A DNA stretch of 64,000 nt from Spirochaetales bacterium (GTDB lineage Bacteria > Spirochaetota > Spirochaetia > Treponematales > UBA12059), in the NCBI GenBank assembly GCA_016926955.1, contig JAFGNN010000069.1:24818-88817 (forward strand). The letters run 5' to 3'. Positions 9,538 through 16,674 of this stretch are shown here, in pieces. The first letter of the stretch is position 1. Each line of letters starts with the position of its first letter. The notes under the pieces were generated by a model. That model was not told the origin of the DNA, did no database searches, and was given only the letters and a program-made list of their open reading frames with translations. The position numbers and the translations under genes were made by a program.

Positions 9538-9882
9538 ATGCCTTCGGCCGCTGCGCAGGTCCTGGTTTCCATAATCCCCATCGTCGGCATCGTCATGGGA
9601 AGCGTCGTCATCTTCTTCTGGATGCTCTGGACCCACCGCGAGAAGGTCGCGATGATCGAAAAAGGCCTTTACCGCCCCGCGGCGCTCGACCTCGTGCTGC
9701 TTTCGCTTTTCGCGGGCATCCTGCTGTCGAGCGTCGGCGCGGTGCTGACCGTCATGCTGTCCCTGCTGGACGGTCTCGGATACGGATTGCTGGGCGGGGT
9801 CATCCCCCTTGCCGTCGGCATCGGCCTGGTCGTCTTCTATGTCCTCGGCAGGAAGGCCGTCGACGGGACCGGTCGGGAGTGA
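9538..9882 (+). CDS. Small membrane protein (DUF6249-like) preceding ECF sigma gene
   Basis: 114 residues with three hydrophobic stretches (~8-30, ~48-75, ~80-103). The first is followed by the cytoplasmic-looking segment WTHREKVAMIEKGLYRP, a signature I associate with DUF6249-type proteins. The stop overlaps the GTG of the sigma gene by 4 bases, so the two are translationally coupled. No catalytic motif. It may act as a membrane sensor or accessory to the sigma/anti-sigma pair, which is inference from context only. Confidence 0.75.
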   Translation: MPSAAAQVLVSIIPIVGIVMGSVVIFFWMLWTHREKVAMIEKGLYRPAALDLVLLSLFAGILLSSVGAVLTVMLSLLDGLGYGLLGGVIPLAVGIGLVVFYVLGRKAVDGTGRE

Positions 9883-10481
9883 GCGCGGGATCCGCCGGCG
9901 CCTCCGGCGCGACGGGCGGGTCCGCCGGGTCCTCCCGCGCGGAGGCTTCGGACGAGGAGCTGGTGGCCATGGTGCTCGACGGCGACCGCGATTCCTTCGC
10001 GGGCATCGTCCGTCGTCACCAGGCCAAGGTCTTCAGGCTCGGCCTCGGCTTTTTCAAGGACCCGGACGACGCCGCGGACTTCGTCCAGGACGTCATGATC
10101 AAGGCCTACCGGAACCTGGCCTCCTTCAAGGGACGGTCGCGCTTCTCCACCTGGCTCTACCGCGTGGCCTGGAACTCGGCGGCCCAGGCGAAGCGTCGGA
10201 AGCCGCGCTACGAGCCGCTCGAGGCCGATCCGGAGGACGCGTCACGGTACTCCGCGGAGGAGCTGGTCCTGCGCGCGGAGGCCGCCGCCGCCCTGCGCGC
10301 CGCCATGGCCGAGCTGCCCGAGCGCTACGCGGCCTGCGTCGACCTGTATTTCTATCATGAACTGAGCTTCGCCGAGATCGGCGAGGTGACCGGCTTCCCC
10401 GTGAACACGATCAAGAGCCACGTGTTCAGGGCCAAGAAGCAGCTGCGCGAAGCCCTGGAAGGGCCGGAGGAACGACGATGA
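9879..10481 (+). CDS. ECF-family RNA polymerase sigma factor
   Basis: 200 residues. An Ala/Gly-rich head (1-25) precedes sigma region 2 (~35-100: RRHQAKVFRLGLGFFKD, DAADFVQDVMIKAYRN, FSTWLYRVAWN) and sigma region 4 (~135-195: LPERYAACVDLYFYHELSF, IGEVTGFPVNTIKSHVFR). Region 3 is absent, as expected for ECF factors. GTG start overlaps the upstream stop, and the TGA overlaps the ATG of the anti-sigma gene, so the three genes form one coupled unit. Usual role: membrane-stress or envelope-signal response, held inactive by the protein encoded next. Confidence 0.95.
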   Translation: MSAGSAGASGATGGSAGSSRAEASDEELVAMVLDGDRDSFAGIVRRHQAKVFRLGLGFFKDPDDAADFVQDVMIKAYRNLASFKGRSRFSTWLYRVAWNSAAQAKRRKPRYEPLEADPEDASRYSAEELVLRAEAAAALRAAMAELPERYAACVDLYFYHELSFAEIGEVTGFPVNTIKSHVFRAKKQLREALEGPEERR

Positions 10482-10930
10482 CGTGCGAGGAATTCAGGAA
10501 CCGCCTGGACCGGGCTGACGGAACGAGGCCTCGCGGCATAGACGTCGTCGCCCACATGGCGCGCTGCCCCGTCTGCCGGGAGCTGGCCGGCCGGCAGGCG
10601 ACCGCCCTCGACCTGTACCGCGCCCCGTACGCGGGCGGCGACCGCGATTTCGTCCGCTCCGTCATGGAAGTGCTGCCTTTCCTGCCCAAGCCGCGTCGTG
10701 AGGTGGGTCTCCGCGAATGGGCGATGGTCGGGCTGGCTCTGGCGGGAAGTTCGGTTGTCGCGGCGGTTTCGCTCGGGGCGGGCCTGGCCGAGAAGGCCTT
10801 CGGGGCGAGCTACGTGCTGCCGCTCGGCATCGTTTTCGGCCTCGCGCTGACCGCGTACGGGCTCGTATTCATAGCGAGCCACCTCGAGCTGCTATCCAAG
10901 ACCTTCCACGTCCGCGAAAGGACACCGTGA
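10478..10930 (+). CDS. Zinc-finger anti-sigma factor, membrane anchored
   Basis: 150 residues. The N-terminal ZAS-type domain contains an early Cys3 and HMARCPVC (His-x3-Cys-x2-Cys, ~29-36), the metal site of anti-sigma factors. Two hydrophobic helices follow (~80-105 and ~112-135). It should bind and silence the ECF sigma factor whose gene overlaps by 4 bases. No periplasmic sensor domain of note follows the helices, so signal input may come through another membrane protein, possibly the 114-residue protein at the head of the operon. Confidence 0.88.
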   Translation: MTCEEFRNRLDRADGTRPRGIDVVAHMARCPVCRELAGRQATALDLYRAPYAGGDRDFVRSVMEVLPFLPKPRREVGLREWAMVGLALAGSSVVAAVSLGAGLAEKAFGASYVLPLGIVFGLALTAYGLVFIASHLELLSKTFHVRERTP

Positions 10931-10946
10931 AAACGCCCGAAAAATG

Positions 10947-11188
10947 ACCACGGAGGCACGGAGTTCAGGAGAAAAGAGGGAGAATCAAGGGGGTTTGGGA
11001 TTCAATCCCTTACCACCTCTTCCTCCCTCTTCGCTGCGTCGCTTCGCGCCGCTTTCAACAAGGAATGGATTGTAGCGCGCGCTCGTCGCGCGCTTCCTCA
11101 TCCGTTTCTCCGTGTCTGCGCCCTCCGGGCGCTTTCGGAGTGGAATGGATTAAGGTGCCCGCCATGGGCGGGCTACCTCATCTGTGGT
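10947..11188. repeat. Dispersed ACCACGGAG-type repeat with two tandem hairpin modules
   Basis: Begins with accacggaggcacggag and an AG-rich arm, followed by a CT-rich arm (cctcttcctccctcttcg). Then come two similar modules, each starting GGAATGGATT: one with hairpin GCGCGCG...CGCGCGC (~11061-11106) and one with GCCCGCC atg GGCGGGC (~11142-11186), each followed by (T/C)CCTCATC(C/T)GT. The same ACCACGGAG sequence recurs at 16537. No coding potential. It fills the space between convergent genes. Confidence 0.7.
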
Positions 11189-11197
11189 TTTCTTAAG

Positions 11198-11731
11198 CTA
11201 GTTGCCTTCCTTGACGATCTCGATCTTGATGCCTTCGGGCTGCTCGACCTGCTCCTTCGGGGGCACCGAGATCCGCAGGATGCCGTTGGTGAAGACCGCC
11301 TTTACCAGGCCCTGCTCGAACTTGTCGGCCGGAACGTAGTACTTCTGCTTGTCCACGTCCTTGAGCTTCAGGCGGCGCTTGATGTAGCGAACGCCCTCGT
11401 CGGCGACGCCCTCGAGCCCGATGCGGGCCGAGAAGATCATGTAATCACCCTGGAACGAAAGGCTGATGTCATTCTCGGAGAAGCCCGAGAGGGCGAATTC
11501 GAAGACTATCGAGCGATCTTGCGTCAGGTAGATGTTCATGGGCGGGTAGGAATAGGACGGATACCAGTCGGCGTTCTCGTCCTGCCCCTCGCCGAACCAG
11601 GGACCGCGGGGGCCGTGGCCGCCTTCGTGGGTTCCGAAGTTTTCGCGTACCTCGCTGCCGAACGAACGGGCTGCCTCGAAGATCTCGTCGAGCATGGACC
11701 CGATGTCCACGTACATGCGATTGCCTTTCAT
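11198..11731 (-). CDS. Hsp20/alpha-crystallin family small heat-shock protein
   Basis: 177 residues. The alpha-crystallin domain spans roughly 55-160, with strand-forming segments NIYLTQDRSIVFEFALSGF, DISLSFQGDYMIFSAR and the closing GILRISVPP, the I-x-V-type tail region of the family. ATP-independent holdase for unfolding proteins. Start chosen at MKGNRM because GGGAG lies 7 bases upstream; MYVDIGSM at 11716 is an alternative with a weaker AAGG. The N-terminal part (SMLDEIFEAARSFGSEVRE) is helical, as usual. Monocistronic; a terminator of the upstream gene separates it from the nucleotidase gene. Confidence 0.9.
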   Translation of the reverse strand: MKGNRMYVDIGSMLDEIFEAARSFGSEVRENFGTHEGGHGPRGPWFGEGQDENADWYPSYSYPPMNIYLTQDRSIVFEFALSGFSENDISLSFQGDYMIFSARIGLEGVADEGVRYIKRRLKLKDVDKQKYYVPADKFEQGLVKAVFTNGILRISVPPKEQVEQPEGIKIEIVKEGN

Positions 11732-11843
11732 GACCGTACTCCCGCGACGACGCGCTTTCCGCGTCCGTCGCATCCACAGTGATGGCCCCCCGTACGGAGC
11801 GGCCTGCAGGACGGTTCGCCCCGAGCGGGCGCGAACCATCCTT

Positions 11844-11870
11844 CGTTAAAAATAAGCCCGCGCCGGGCTT
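11844..11870 (-). terminator. Rho-independent terminator after nucleotidase gene, with competing hairpin
   Basis: On the minus strand AAGCCCG gcg CGGGCTT is followed by ATTTTTAAC. The arm GCCCGCGCC at 11856-11864 can instead pair with GGCGCGGGC at 11882-11890, so two mutually exclusive stems share bases. Confidence 0.75.
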
Positions 11871-11953
11871 TTATCAAGCGCGGCGCGGGCAGCTTGCGGA
11901 ATCGTAAGAACTGCCGCCGGATCGGGGAACGTCCCCGGGGCCGGCGCCGCTTC

Positions 11954-13819
11954 CTACTTCGCGGGATACATCATCGGCAAGGAGACCTCGGCGCCGGCGG
12001 CGGCCAGGTCCTCGGGGATGAACTTCCAGTTGTTGTCGGTGCCGACCTTGACCACTCCGGATTTGCCCTCGAACCACTTGAGCATGTAGTAGCGGAGGTC
12101 CTTGGTGGTGGCGCTCGTCACCTTGGCCATGGTCAGGATCTCGTCGGCGCTCAGGCCGGTCGCCTTGAGGTGGCCGCCGCCGCCGGAGGCGCGGTAGGAG
12201 TTGATGGCGACGGTGTAGACCTTGTCCAGGACGAAGGGAGAGCCGTCGTCCATGGAGCTGATGGCGACGCGGCTGCCGGCCGGCTTCGTGACGTCGACCG
12301 TGTACTTGATGCCCGCGGCGGAGTCGTAGTTGTACGGCCTCGACACGGTGTCATAGCTCTGGTAGCGCTCGTTGTAGACCGGCTTGCCGGAGGAATCCTT
12401 CTTGAAGGCGATCAGGGAGTCGTCCGGGCTGTCCATCGTCTCGACCCAGACGCCGTACGAGGACTCCAGGAACATGTCGATCTGGGCGCCGGTGAGTTCC
12501 ATGGTGTAGAGGAAATTCTCGTACTTGTAGAGGTTGAACATGTCGCGGACGTAGAGGGTTCCGTCGGCGCTCGAGGGGACGATCGAGGTGTTGTCGAGCG
12601 GGGCGGTGATGGAGATGTCCGCGGGCTTGAGGCCGTTGGTGGGGTCGCGGGTGATCTCGAGCTGGATGGTGTGGATCAGGTCGACGAACGGGGAGTCTGC
12701 GGTCATCGAATCCTTGGCGTAGATCTTGCCGTCCATCTTGCCAACCGGCCGGTCGACCCAAGCCTTGACCGCGTCGTAGGCGGGCTGGAATTTGGCCATG
12801 AAGTCCGCGTCGGCCGGCACGCCCTTAACGCTGACGAGCGAGCCCTCGACCTTCTTGGTCCAGGTACCGGCTTCCTTGTCCCAGAGCAGTTCCATGCGGA
12901 CGACGGGGACAGACTGAGCGCCGGCGAGACCGCCGTAGATCGGGACGACCTTGCCGTCCGGATCGGTGATGACCTTGCCGGCTTTCTTGGTCTCGGGATC
13001 GTAGCCGGGGCCGGACCAGCCTGAGTGGTCGTGGCCGACGAAGATCATGTCGAAGCCGCTGACGCGCTCGGCCACCAGCTGGCTGGCGTTCTCGTTGGCG
13101 ATCTTGTCGGCGGTGACGCCGCCGTAGGTGTAGTCTACGCCGGCGTGGAAGAGGCCGATGAGCACATCGGGCTTTTCCTTGTCCTGGATGATCTTCACCC
13201 ACTTCCTGGCGGAGTCGACCATGTCCTCGAATTCCATGCCGGTCCAGAACTGGGGAGGCAGCCATTCGGGGATCTTGGGAGTGATCAGGCCGAGGATGGC
13301 GATCTTTACGCCCTGGCGCTCGATGATGGTGTAGGGCTTGAAGTAGGGGGTGCCGTCGGGCTTGACCGCGTTGGCGGTGACCACGTCGGCGTCGAGCTCG
13401 GCGTAGAGCTTGTCGTAGACGGCGTGGCCGGCTTCGATGTCGTGGTTGCCGACCGAGACCGCGTCGAAATCCATGAAGTTGAGCATCTCGCCCCACATGT
13501 GCGGGACGTCGATCTTCTCGAAGTTGTAATAGTAGACGGGCGGCTGGCCCTGGAGGCTGTCGCCGTTCTCGAGCAGGACCACCTCGTTGCCGGGCTTGGC
13601 GCGCTCGGCCTTGACGATGGTGGCGATCTGGGCCAGGGAGGTGTCTGAGGGCTTGGCCGTGATGAAGTTGTACGGGAAGGCCGAGCCGTGGATGTCGGTG
13701 GTCTCGATGAAGGTGATGACCAGCGGCTCCTCGGCGTACTTCTCGAACGGCGAGGCGCACGAGACGACCGCTAGCAGGGTCGCGACGAGCGCGAAACCGA
13801 GCATGATTCGCTTGCGCAT
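11954..13819 (-). CDS. 5'-nucleotidase / 2',3'-cyclic-nucleotide phosphodiesterase-like lipoprotein (UshA/CpdB family)
   Basis: 621 residues. The N-terminus is a lipoprotein signal (MRKRIMLGFALVATLLAVVSC; lipobox ends VVSC). The metallophosphoesterase domain (~30-330) shows TTDIHGSAF, NGDSLQG, VGNHDIEAG, LFHAGVD and GHDHSG, giving the full two-metal ligand set. The C-terminal 5'-nucleotidase domain (~370-600) contains the substrate-capping region LYTMELTGAQIDMFLESS and ASGGGGHLKATG. It should hydrolyse extracellular nucleotides or cyclic nucleotides for phosphate/nucleoside salvage at the outer face of a membrane. Start chosen at 13819: AGGAG 5 bases upstream and a signal peptide at the N-terminus. 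Confidence 0.93.
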   Translation of the reverse strand: MRKRIMLGFALVATLLAVVSCASPFEKYAEEPLVITFIETTDIHGSAFPYNFITAKPSDTSLAQIATIVKAERAKPGNEVVLLENGDSLQGQPPVYYYNFEKIDVPHMWGEMLNFMDFDAVSVGNHDIEAGHAVYDKLYAELDADVVTANAVKPDGTPYFKPYTIIERQGVKIAILGLITPKIPEWLPPQFWTGMEFEDMVDSARKWVKIIQDKEKPDVLIGLFHAGVDYTYGGVTADKIANENASQLVAERVSGFDMIFVGHDHSGWSGPGYDPETKKAGKVITDPDGKVVPIYGGLAGAQSVPVVRMELLWDKEAGTWTKKVEGSLVSVKGVPADADFMAKFQPAYDAVKAWVDRPVGKMDGKIYAKDSMTADSPFVDLIHTIQLEITRDPTNGLKPADISITAPLDNTSIVPSSADGTLYVRDMFNLYKYENFLYTMELTGAQIDMFLESSYGVWVETMDSPDDSLIAFKKDSSGKPVYNERYQSYDTVSRPYNYDSAAGIKYTVDVTKPAGSRVAISSMDDGSPFVLDKVYTVAINSYRASGGGGHLKATGLSADEILTMAKVTSATTKDLRYYMLKWFEGKSGVVKVGTDNNWKFIPEDLAAAGAEVSLPMMYPAK

Positions 13820-13953
13820 GATGGCTCCTTTATGGTGGTGTTCCAGCCGACCGTTCGGCGGGAACGAACAGTGTACACCCGCTTCCGGATTGCTCAAAGC
13901 GATATCAGTCCGGGTTGCCCGGGTTTCCCCGACGGGCGCGGGCCGATGCCGGA

Positions 13954-14487
13954 TCAGCGACGGCGACGCTCGAGCTCGCGCACCTTCGAGGCGGCGTCGC
14001 GACAGGCGCGCGCGTCGCCGAGCGCCTCGCAGGCGTCGCGGAGGTTGAACCAGGCATCGTAGTCCTCCGGCGCGAGGGCGACGGCCTTCTCGAAGCAGGC
14101 GCGGGCTTCCGCGAGGCGGCCCGACACGAAGCGGACCACGCCGAGGTCGTTCCAGGCTGCCGCCAGCTCGGGGTCGAGCTCGAGGGCGCGACGGTAGAGG
14201 CGTTCGGCTTCCTTCACCTCGCCGCGTTCCCAGGCCGAGAGCCCGAGGGTGAGGGTCAGGTCAGCGCGTTCGCCGCCGAGGGCCAGGGATCGGGCGAAGG
14301 CCTCGTCCGCTTCGACGGGGCGTCCCGCGCGCTGCAGGGCGACGCCGAGGTTGAAGGCCAGGTCGGCCGATGAAGGGTCGAGCTCGAGCGCCTCGCGGAA
14401 GGCCTCAGCGGCTTCCAGGGGGCGCCCCGAGTCGGAGAGGGCGCGTCCGCGCTCGTCCAGTTCCCTCGCCCGATCGGGTCCGTCCAT
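13954..14487 (-). CDS. Tetratricopeptide-repeat protein
   Basis: 177 residues, about four to five TPR units: ARELDERGRALSDSGRPLEAAEAF, LAFNLGVALQRAGRPVEADEAF, LTLGLSAWERGEVKEAERLY, AWNDLGVVRFVSGRLAEARACF, AWFNLRDACEALGDARA. No signal peptide. A strong GGGGAGGAGG lies just upstream of ATG 14487. It is co-directional with, and overlapped by, the open frame of the GH42 gene (see that entry); the natural layout is probably GH42 stop then this start a few bases later. Protein-interaction scaffold; partner unknown. Confidence 0.85.
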   Translation of the reverse strand: MDGPDRARELDERGRALSDSGRPLEAAEAFREALELDPSSADLAFNLGVALQRAGRPVEADEAFARSLALGGERADLTLTLGLSAWERGEVKEAERLYRRALELDPELAAAWNDLGVVRFVSGRLAEARACFEKAVALAPEDYDAWFNLRDACEALGDARACRDAASKVRELERRRR

Positions 14488-16520
14488 GGGCTAGGTCCTC
14501 CTCCCCTCGGCGCGGCGGGCCCGCGTCTCGGGACCGCCGCCCAGTCCCAGGGCCCGAGCGCGCGGCCGAGGACGCGCCGCGCTTTCGCGGAATGGTTGAG
14601 GACCAGGTCGACGCGGCGCCCCGAGGCGTCGAGCCGCGGCACGCGTTCCAGGTCCGCGCCGAGGAAGCGCGCGTCGACGCCGGCGTCCTTGAATATCCGC
14701 CTGAAGAGCAAAACCATGCCGAGCGGGTCAGGGCTGGTGCCGAGATACCAGACGCGGCCCTTGCCGAGCCGGTTGAGCGTCGCGCAGGGGGTTCCGCGGT
14801 AATGGAGCGAGCGGTCGGTCCACCACGCGACCGGCTCGGCGGTATCGGGTTCGACCAGGTCGGCCCAGACTGTCCCGCGGGCCGGGAGCATCCCGACGCG
14901 CATGCGCGCCGAACCCGTGCCGAGGCTTTCGAAACGCCTCACCGTCACCCCTGCGAGCGGCCGGAAGAGGCCGGGCAACGGCAGGTCCACCGAGAAATTC
15001 CCCGGGCTGCGCGCGCCCGCGCGGAAGCCGAGCACGAGGACGCCGCCGGCGTGGACCCAGGCTCCGAGCCGTTCGACGAGCCTTGGATCCGCCATCTGGT
15101 GCAGCGGCAGCGACAGGATGCGATAGCGCGCGAGCGTCTCCGCGTCGAGGGCCTCGGCGGCCACCACGTCGGTGCCGACGCCGAAGGTGGCGAATGGGGC
15201 GAAGGCCCGCGCGAACTCCATGTCGAAGCCCGCCTGCATCCAGGGCGTCTCGCGCAGCACGAGGCCCTCGGACAGGTACTGCTCGCGGAGCACCCTGGCA
15301 TCGTCCTTGCGGAAGGCGACGCAGGCCTCTGCGGGGACCCGCGCGGAGACGATTCCGTCGAGTTCGGCCTTTGCCCGCGCCGCCGTCCCGCGCAGGGCGG
15401 CGCCGCGGGAGGTCTCGCGGTCGTCCGTGTCGTGGAGGCCGAGGCAGAGCTGCTCCTGGCCGTAGGGGGCGGTGCGCCAACGGAACCAGACTATCCTGTC
15501 GGCGCCGCGCGCGATCGCCTGGACTGTCCACAGGGCGGCCTGACGGTCGTCGGGCAGGCGGCCGAGCGCGACGTGGCCCTGCATGCCCGCGAACTGCTCC
15601 ATGACCGTGAAGGGCCTTCCGTTCTTGAGGCCGCGGACGTGCGAAAGCATCCCGGCCGTCGCCTGCCATGGAAGCGGCGCGTCCTGCGGCCCCCAGATGG
15701 GGTAGTTGTCCCAGCTCGCGAAGTCCATGGACGCGACGAGCGCGCGGTGGTCGATGGCATTCGAGAGCGGAGGCGGGTAGAGGTTGGTCGTGATCCACCG
15801 CTCCGGATCAACGTGTCCGCGGAGGGCGGAGACCTGGGCGTCAGCGAAGGCGACGGCGGAATCGGAGCAGAAGCGGTCGTAATCGAGGAGCAGGCCAGGG
15901 TTGTGGTGCGACGAAACCTGGTCGCGCGGGACGGGGACTTGGTCGAAACGCTCGTAGACCGCGCCCCAGAACACGGCGCCCCAGGCGGCGTTCATCGCGG
16001 CGGGAGACCGGTATTTCGCCTCGAGCCAGCGGCGCCAGGCGGCGCGGCAATTGTCGCAGACGCAGCGGTCCGAACCCTCGTGGCCGAGCTCGTTGTCGAC
16101 CTGGAAGCCGGCGACGCGCCGGTCCTTTCCGTAATGGTCTCCGATGGCTTCCGCGAGGCGGGTCGACGCCTCGCGGTAGCCTGCATGGTTGAAGCAGCCG
16201 GCGCGCCGGGTTCCGTAGTCGCGCGTCAGGCCGGAGGGGTGGACTTGGAGCAGGTCGGGGAATTCATCGAGCAAGCGCGGCGGGAAGGTGGCCGTCGGCG
16301 TTCCGACGACCGCCTTGATCCCGTGGCGATCGAGCGCGGCCAGCGCGCGGTCGAAGAGGCCGAATTCATAGCGGCCCGGCTCCGGCTCCACGAGCGTCCA
16401 GGCGAACTCCATGACGCGCGCGATACGGATACCGAAGGCGGCCATGCGCCGCGCGTCGTCGTCCCAGCGCCCTTCATCCCACTGCTCCGGATACCAATCC
16501 ACCCCGAACTCAAGCGCCAT
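14256..16520 (-). CDS. GH42 beta-galactosidase, apparent 3' frameshift
   Basis: The open frame is 754 residues; roughly 1-670 is GH42. Visible: FGVDWYPEQWDEGRW start, acid/base Glu in GFQVDNELG, nucleophile Glu in FTVMEQFAGMQGH, and a zinc cluster formed by AGCFNH plus CVCDNC as in the Thermus A4-type enzymes. Trimerisation and C-terminal domains follow. The last ~80 residues (from about WAAVPRRGP) become Arg/Ser/Pro-rich and run 232 bases through the TPR gene out of frame. In a neighbouring frame the protein would end at TAG 14491-14493, 3 bases before the TPR start. A one-base deletion near 14520-14560 therefore probably distorts the true end. Hydrolyses terminal beta-galactosides; no signal peptide, so cytoplasmic. 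Confidence 0.88.
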   Translation of the reverse strand: MALEFGVDWYPEQWDEGRWDDDARRMAAFGIRIARVMEFAWTLVEPEPGRYEFGLFDRALAALDRHGIKAVVGTPTATFPPRLLDEFPDLLQVHPSGLTRDYGTRRAGCFNHAGYREASTRLAEAIGDHYGKDRRVAGFQVDNELGHEGSDRCVCDNCRAAWRRWLEAKYRSPAAMNAAWGAVFWGAVYERFDQVPVPRDQVSSHHNPGLLLDYDRFCSDSAVAFADAQVSALRGHVDPERWITTNLYPPPLSNAIDHRALVASMDFASWDNYPIWGPQDAPLPWQATAGMLSHVRGLKNGRPFTVMEQFAGMQGHVALGRLPDDRQAALWTVQAIARGADRIVWFRWRTAPYGQEQLCLGLHDTDDRETSRGAALRGTAARAKAELDGIVSARVPAEACVAFRKDDARVLREQYLSEGLVLRETPWMQAGFDMEFARAFAPFATFGVGTDVVAAEALDAETLARYRILSLPLHQMADPRLVERLGAWVHAGGVLVLGFRAGARSPGNFSVDLPLPGLFRPLAGVTVRRFESLGTGSARMRVGMLPARGTVWADLVEPDTAEPVAWWTDRSLHYRGTPCATLNRLGKGRVWYLGTSPDPLGMVLLFRRIFKDAGVDARFLGADLERVPRLDASGRRVDLVLNHSAKARRVLGRALGPWDWAAVPRRGPAAPRGGGPSPWTDPIGRGNWTSADAPSPTRGAPWKPLRPSARRSSSTLHRPTWPSTSASPCSARDAPSKRTRPSPDPWPSAANALT

Positions 16521-16536
16521 GACCTCTCCATTGGTT

Positions 16537-16661
16537 GAACCACGGAGCCACGGAGTTGAGGAGGGAAGAGGGAGAAAACTTGAGGGAAAGGGTGACCATC
16601 AGTCCCTTCTTTCCAAATTCTTCCTCCCTCTTGACTCCGTGCCTCCCTGTCTCCGTGGTTC
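16537..16661. repeat. ACCACGGAG dispersed repeat, complete long hairpin copy
   Basis: The ends are a perfect 11-base inverted repeat: GAACCACGGAG at 16537-16547 and CTCCGTGGTTC at 16651-16661. The inner arms also pair imperfectly (gaggagggaagagggag against cttcctccctcttg). It lies between the GH42 start and the cyclase stop. Related sequence occurs at 10947-11188 and, decayed, at 46168-46219. Confidence 0.8.
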
Positions 16662-16674
16662 GATTCTCGCATTT

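Noticed and set aside
10931..11197. Possible tRNA or small RNA gene from GC-rich hairpins
   Set aside because: No cloverleaf, anticodon arm or CCA; the stems are the repeat modules described above.
14370..16538. Long plus-strand frame (~722 codons) opposite the GH42 gene
   Set aside because: It is the mirror of GC-rich codon bias in the GH42 gene, Arg/Glu/Ala-rich, with no domain; GH42 motifs on the other strand are decisive.
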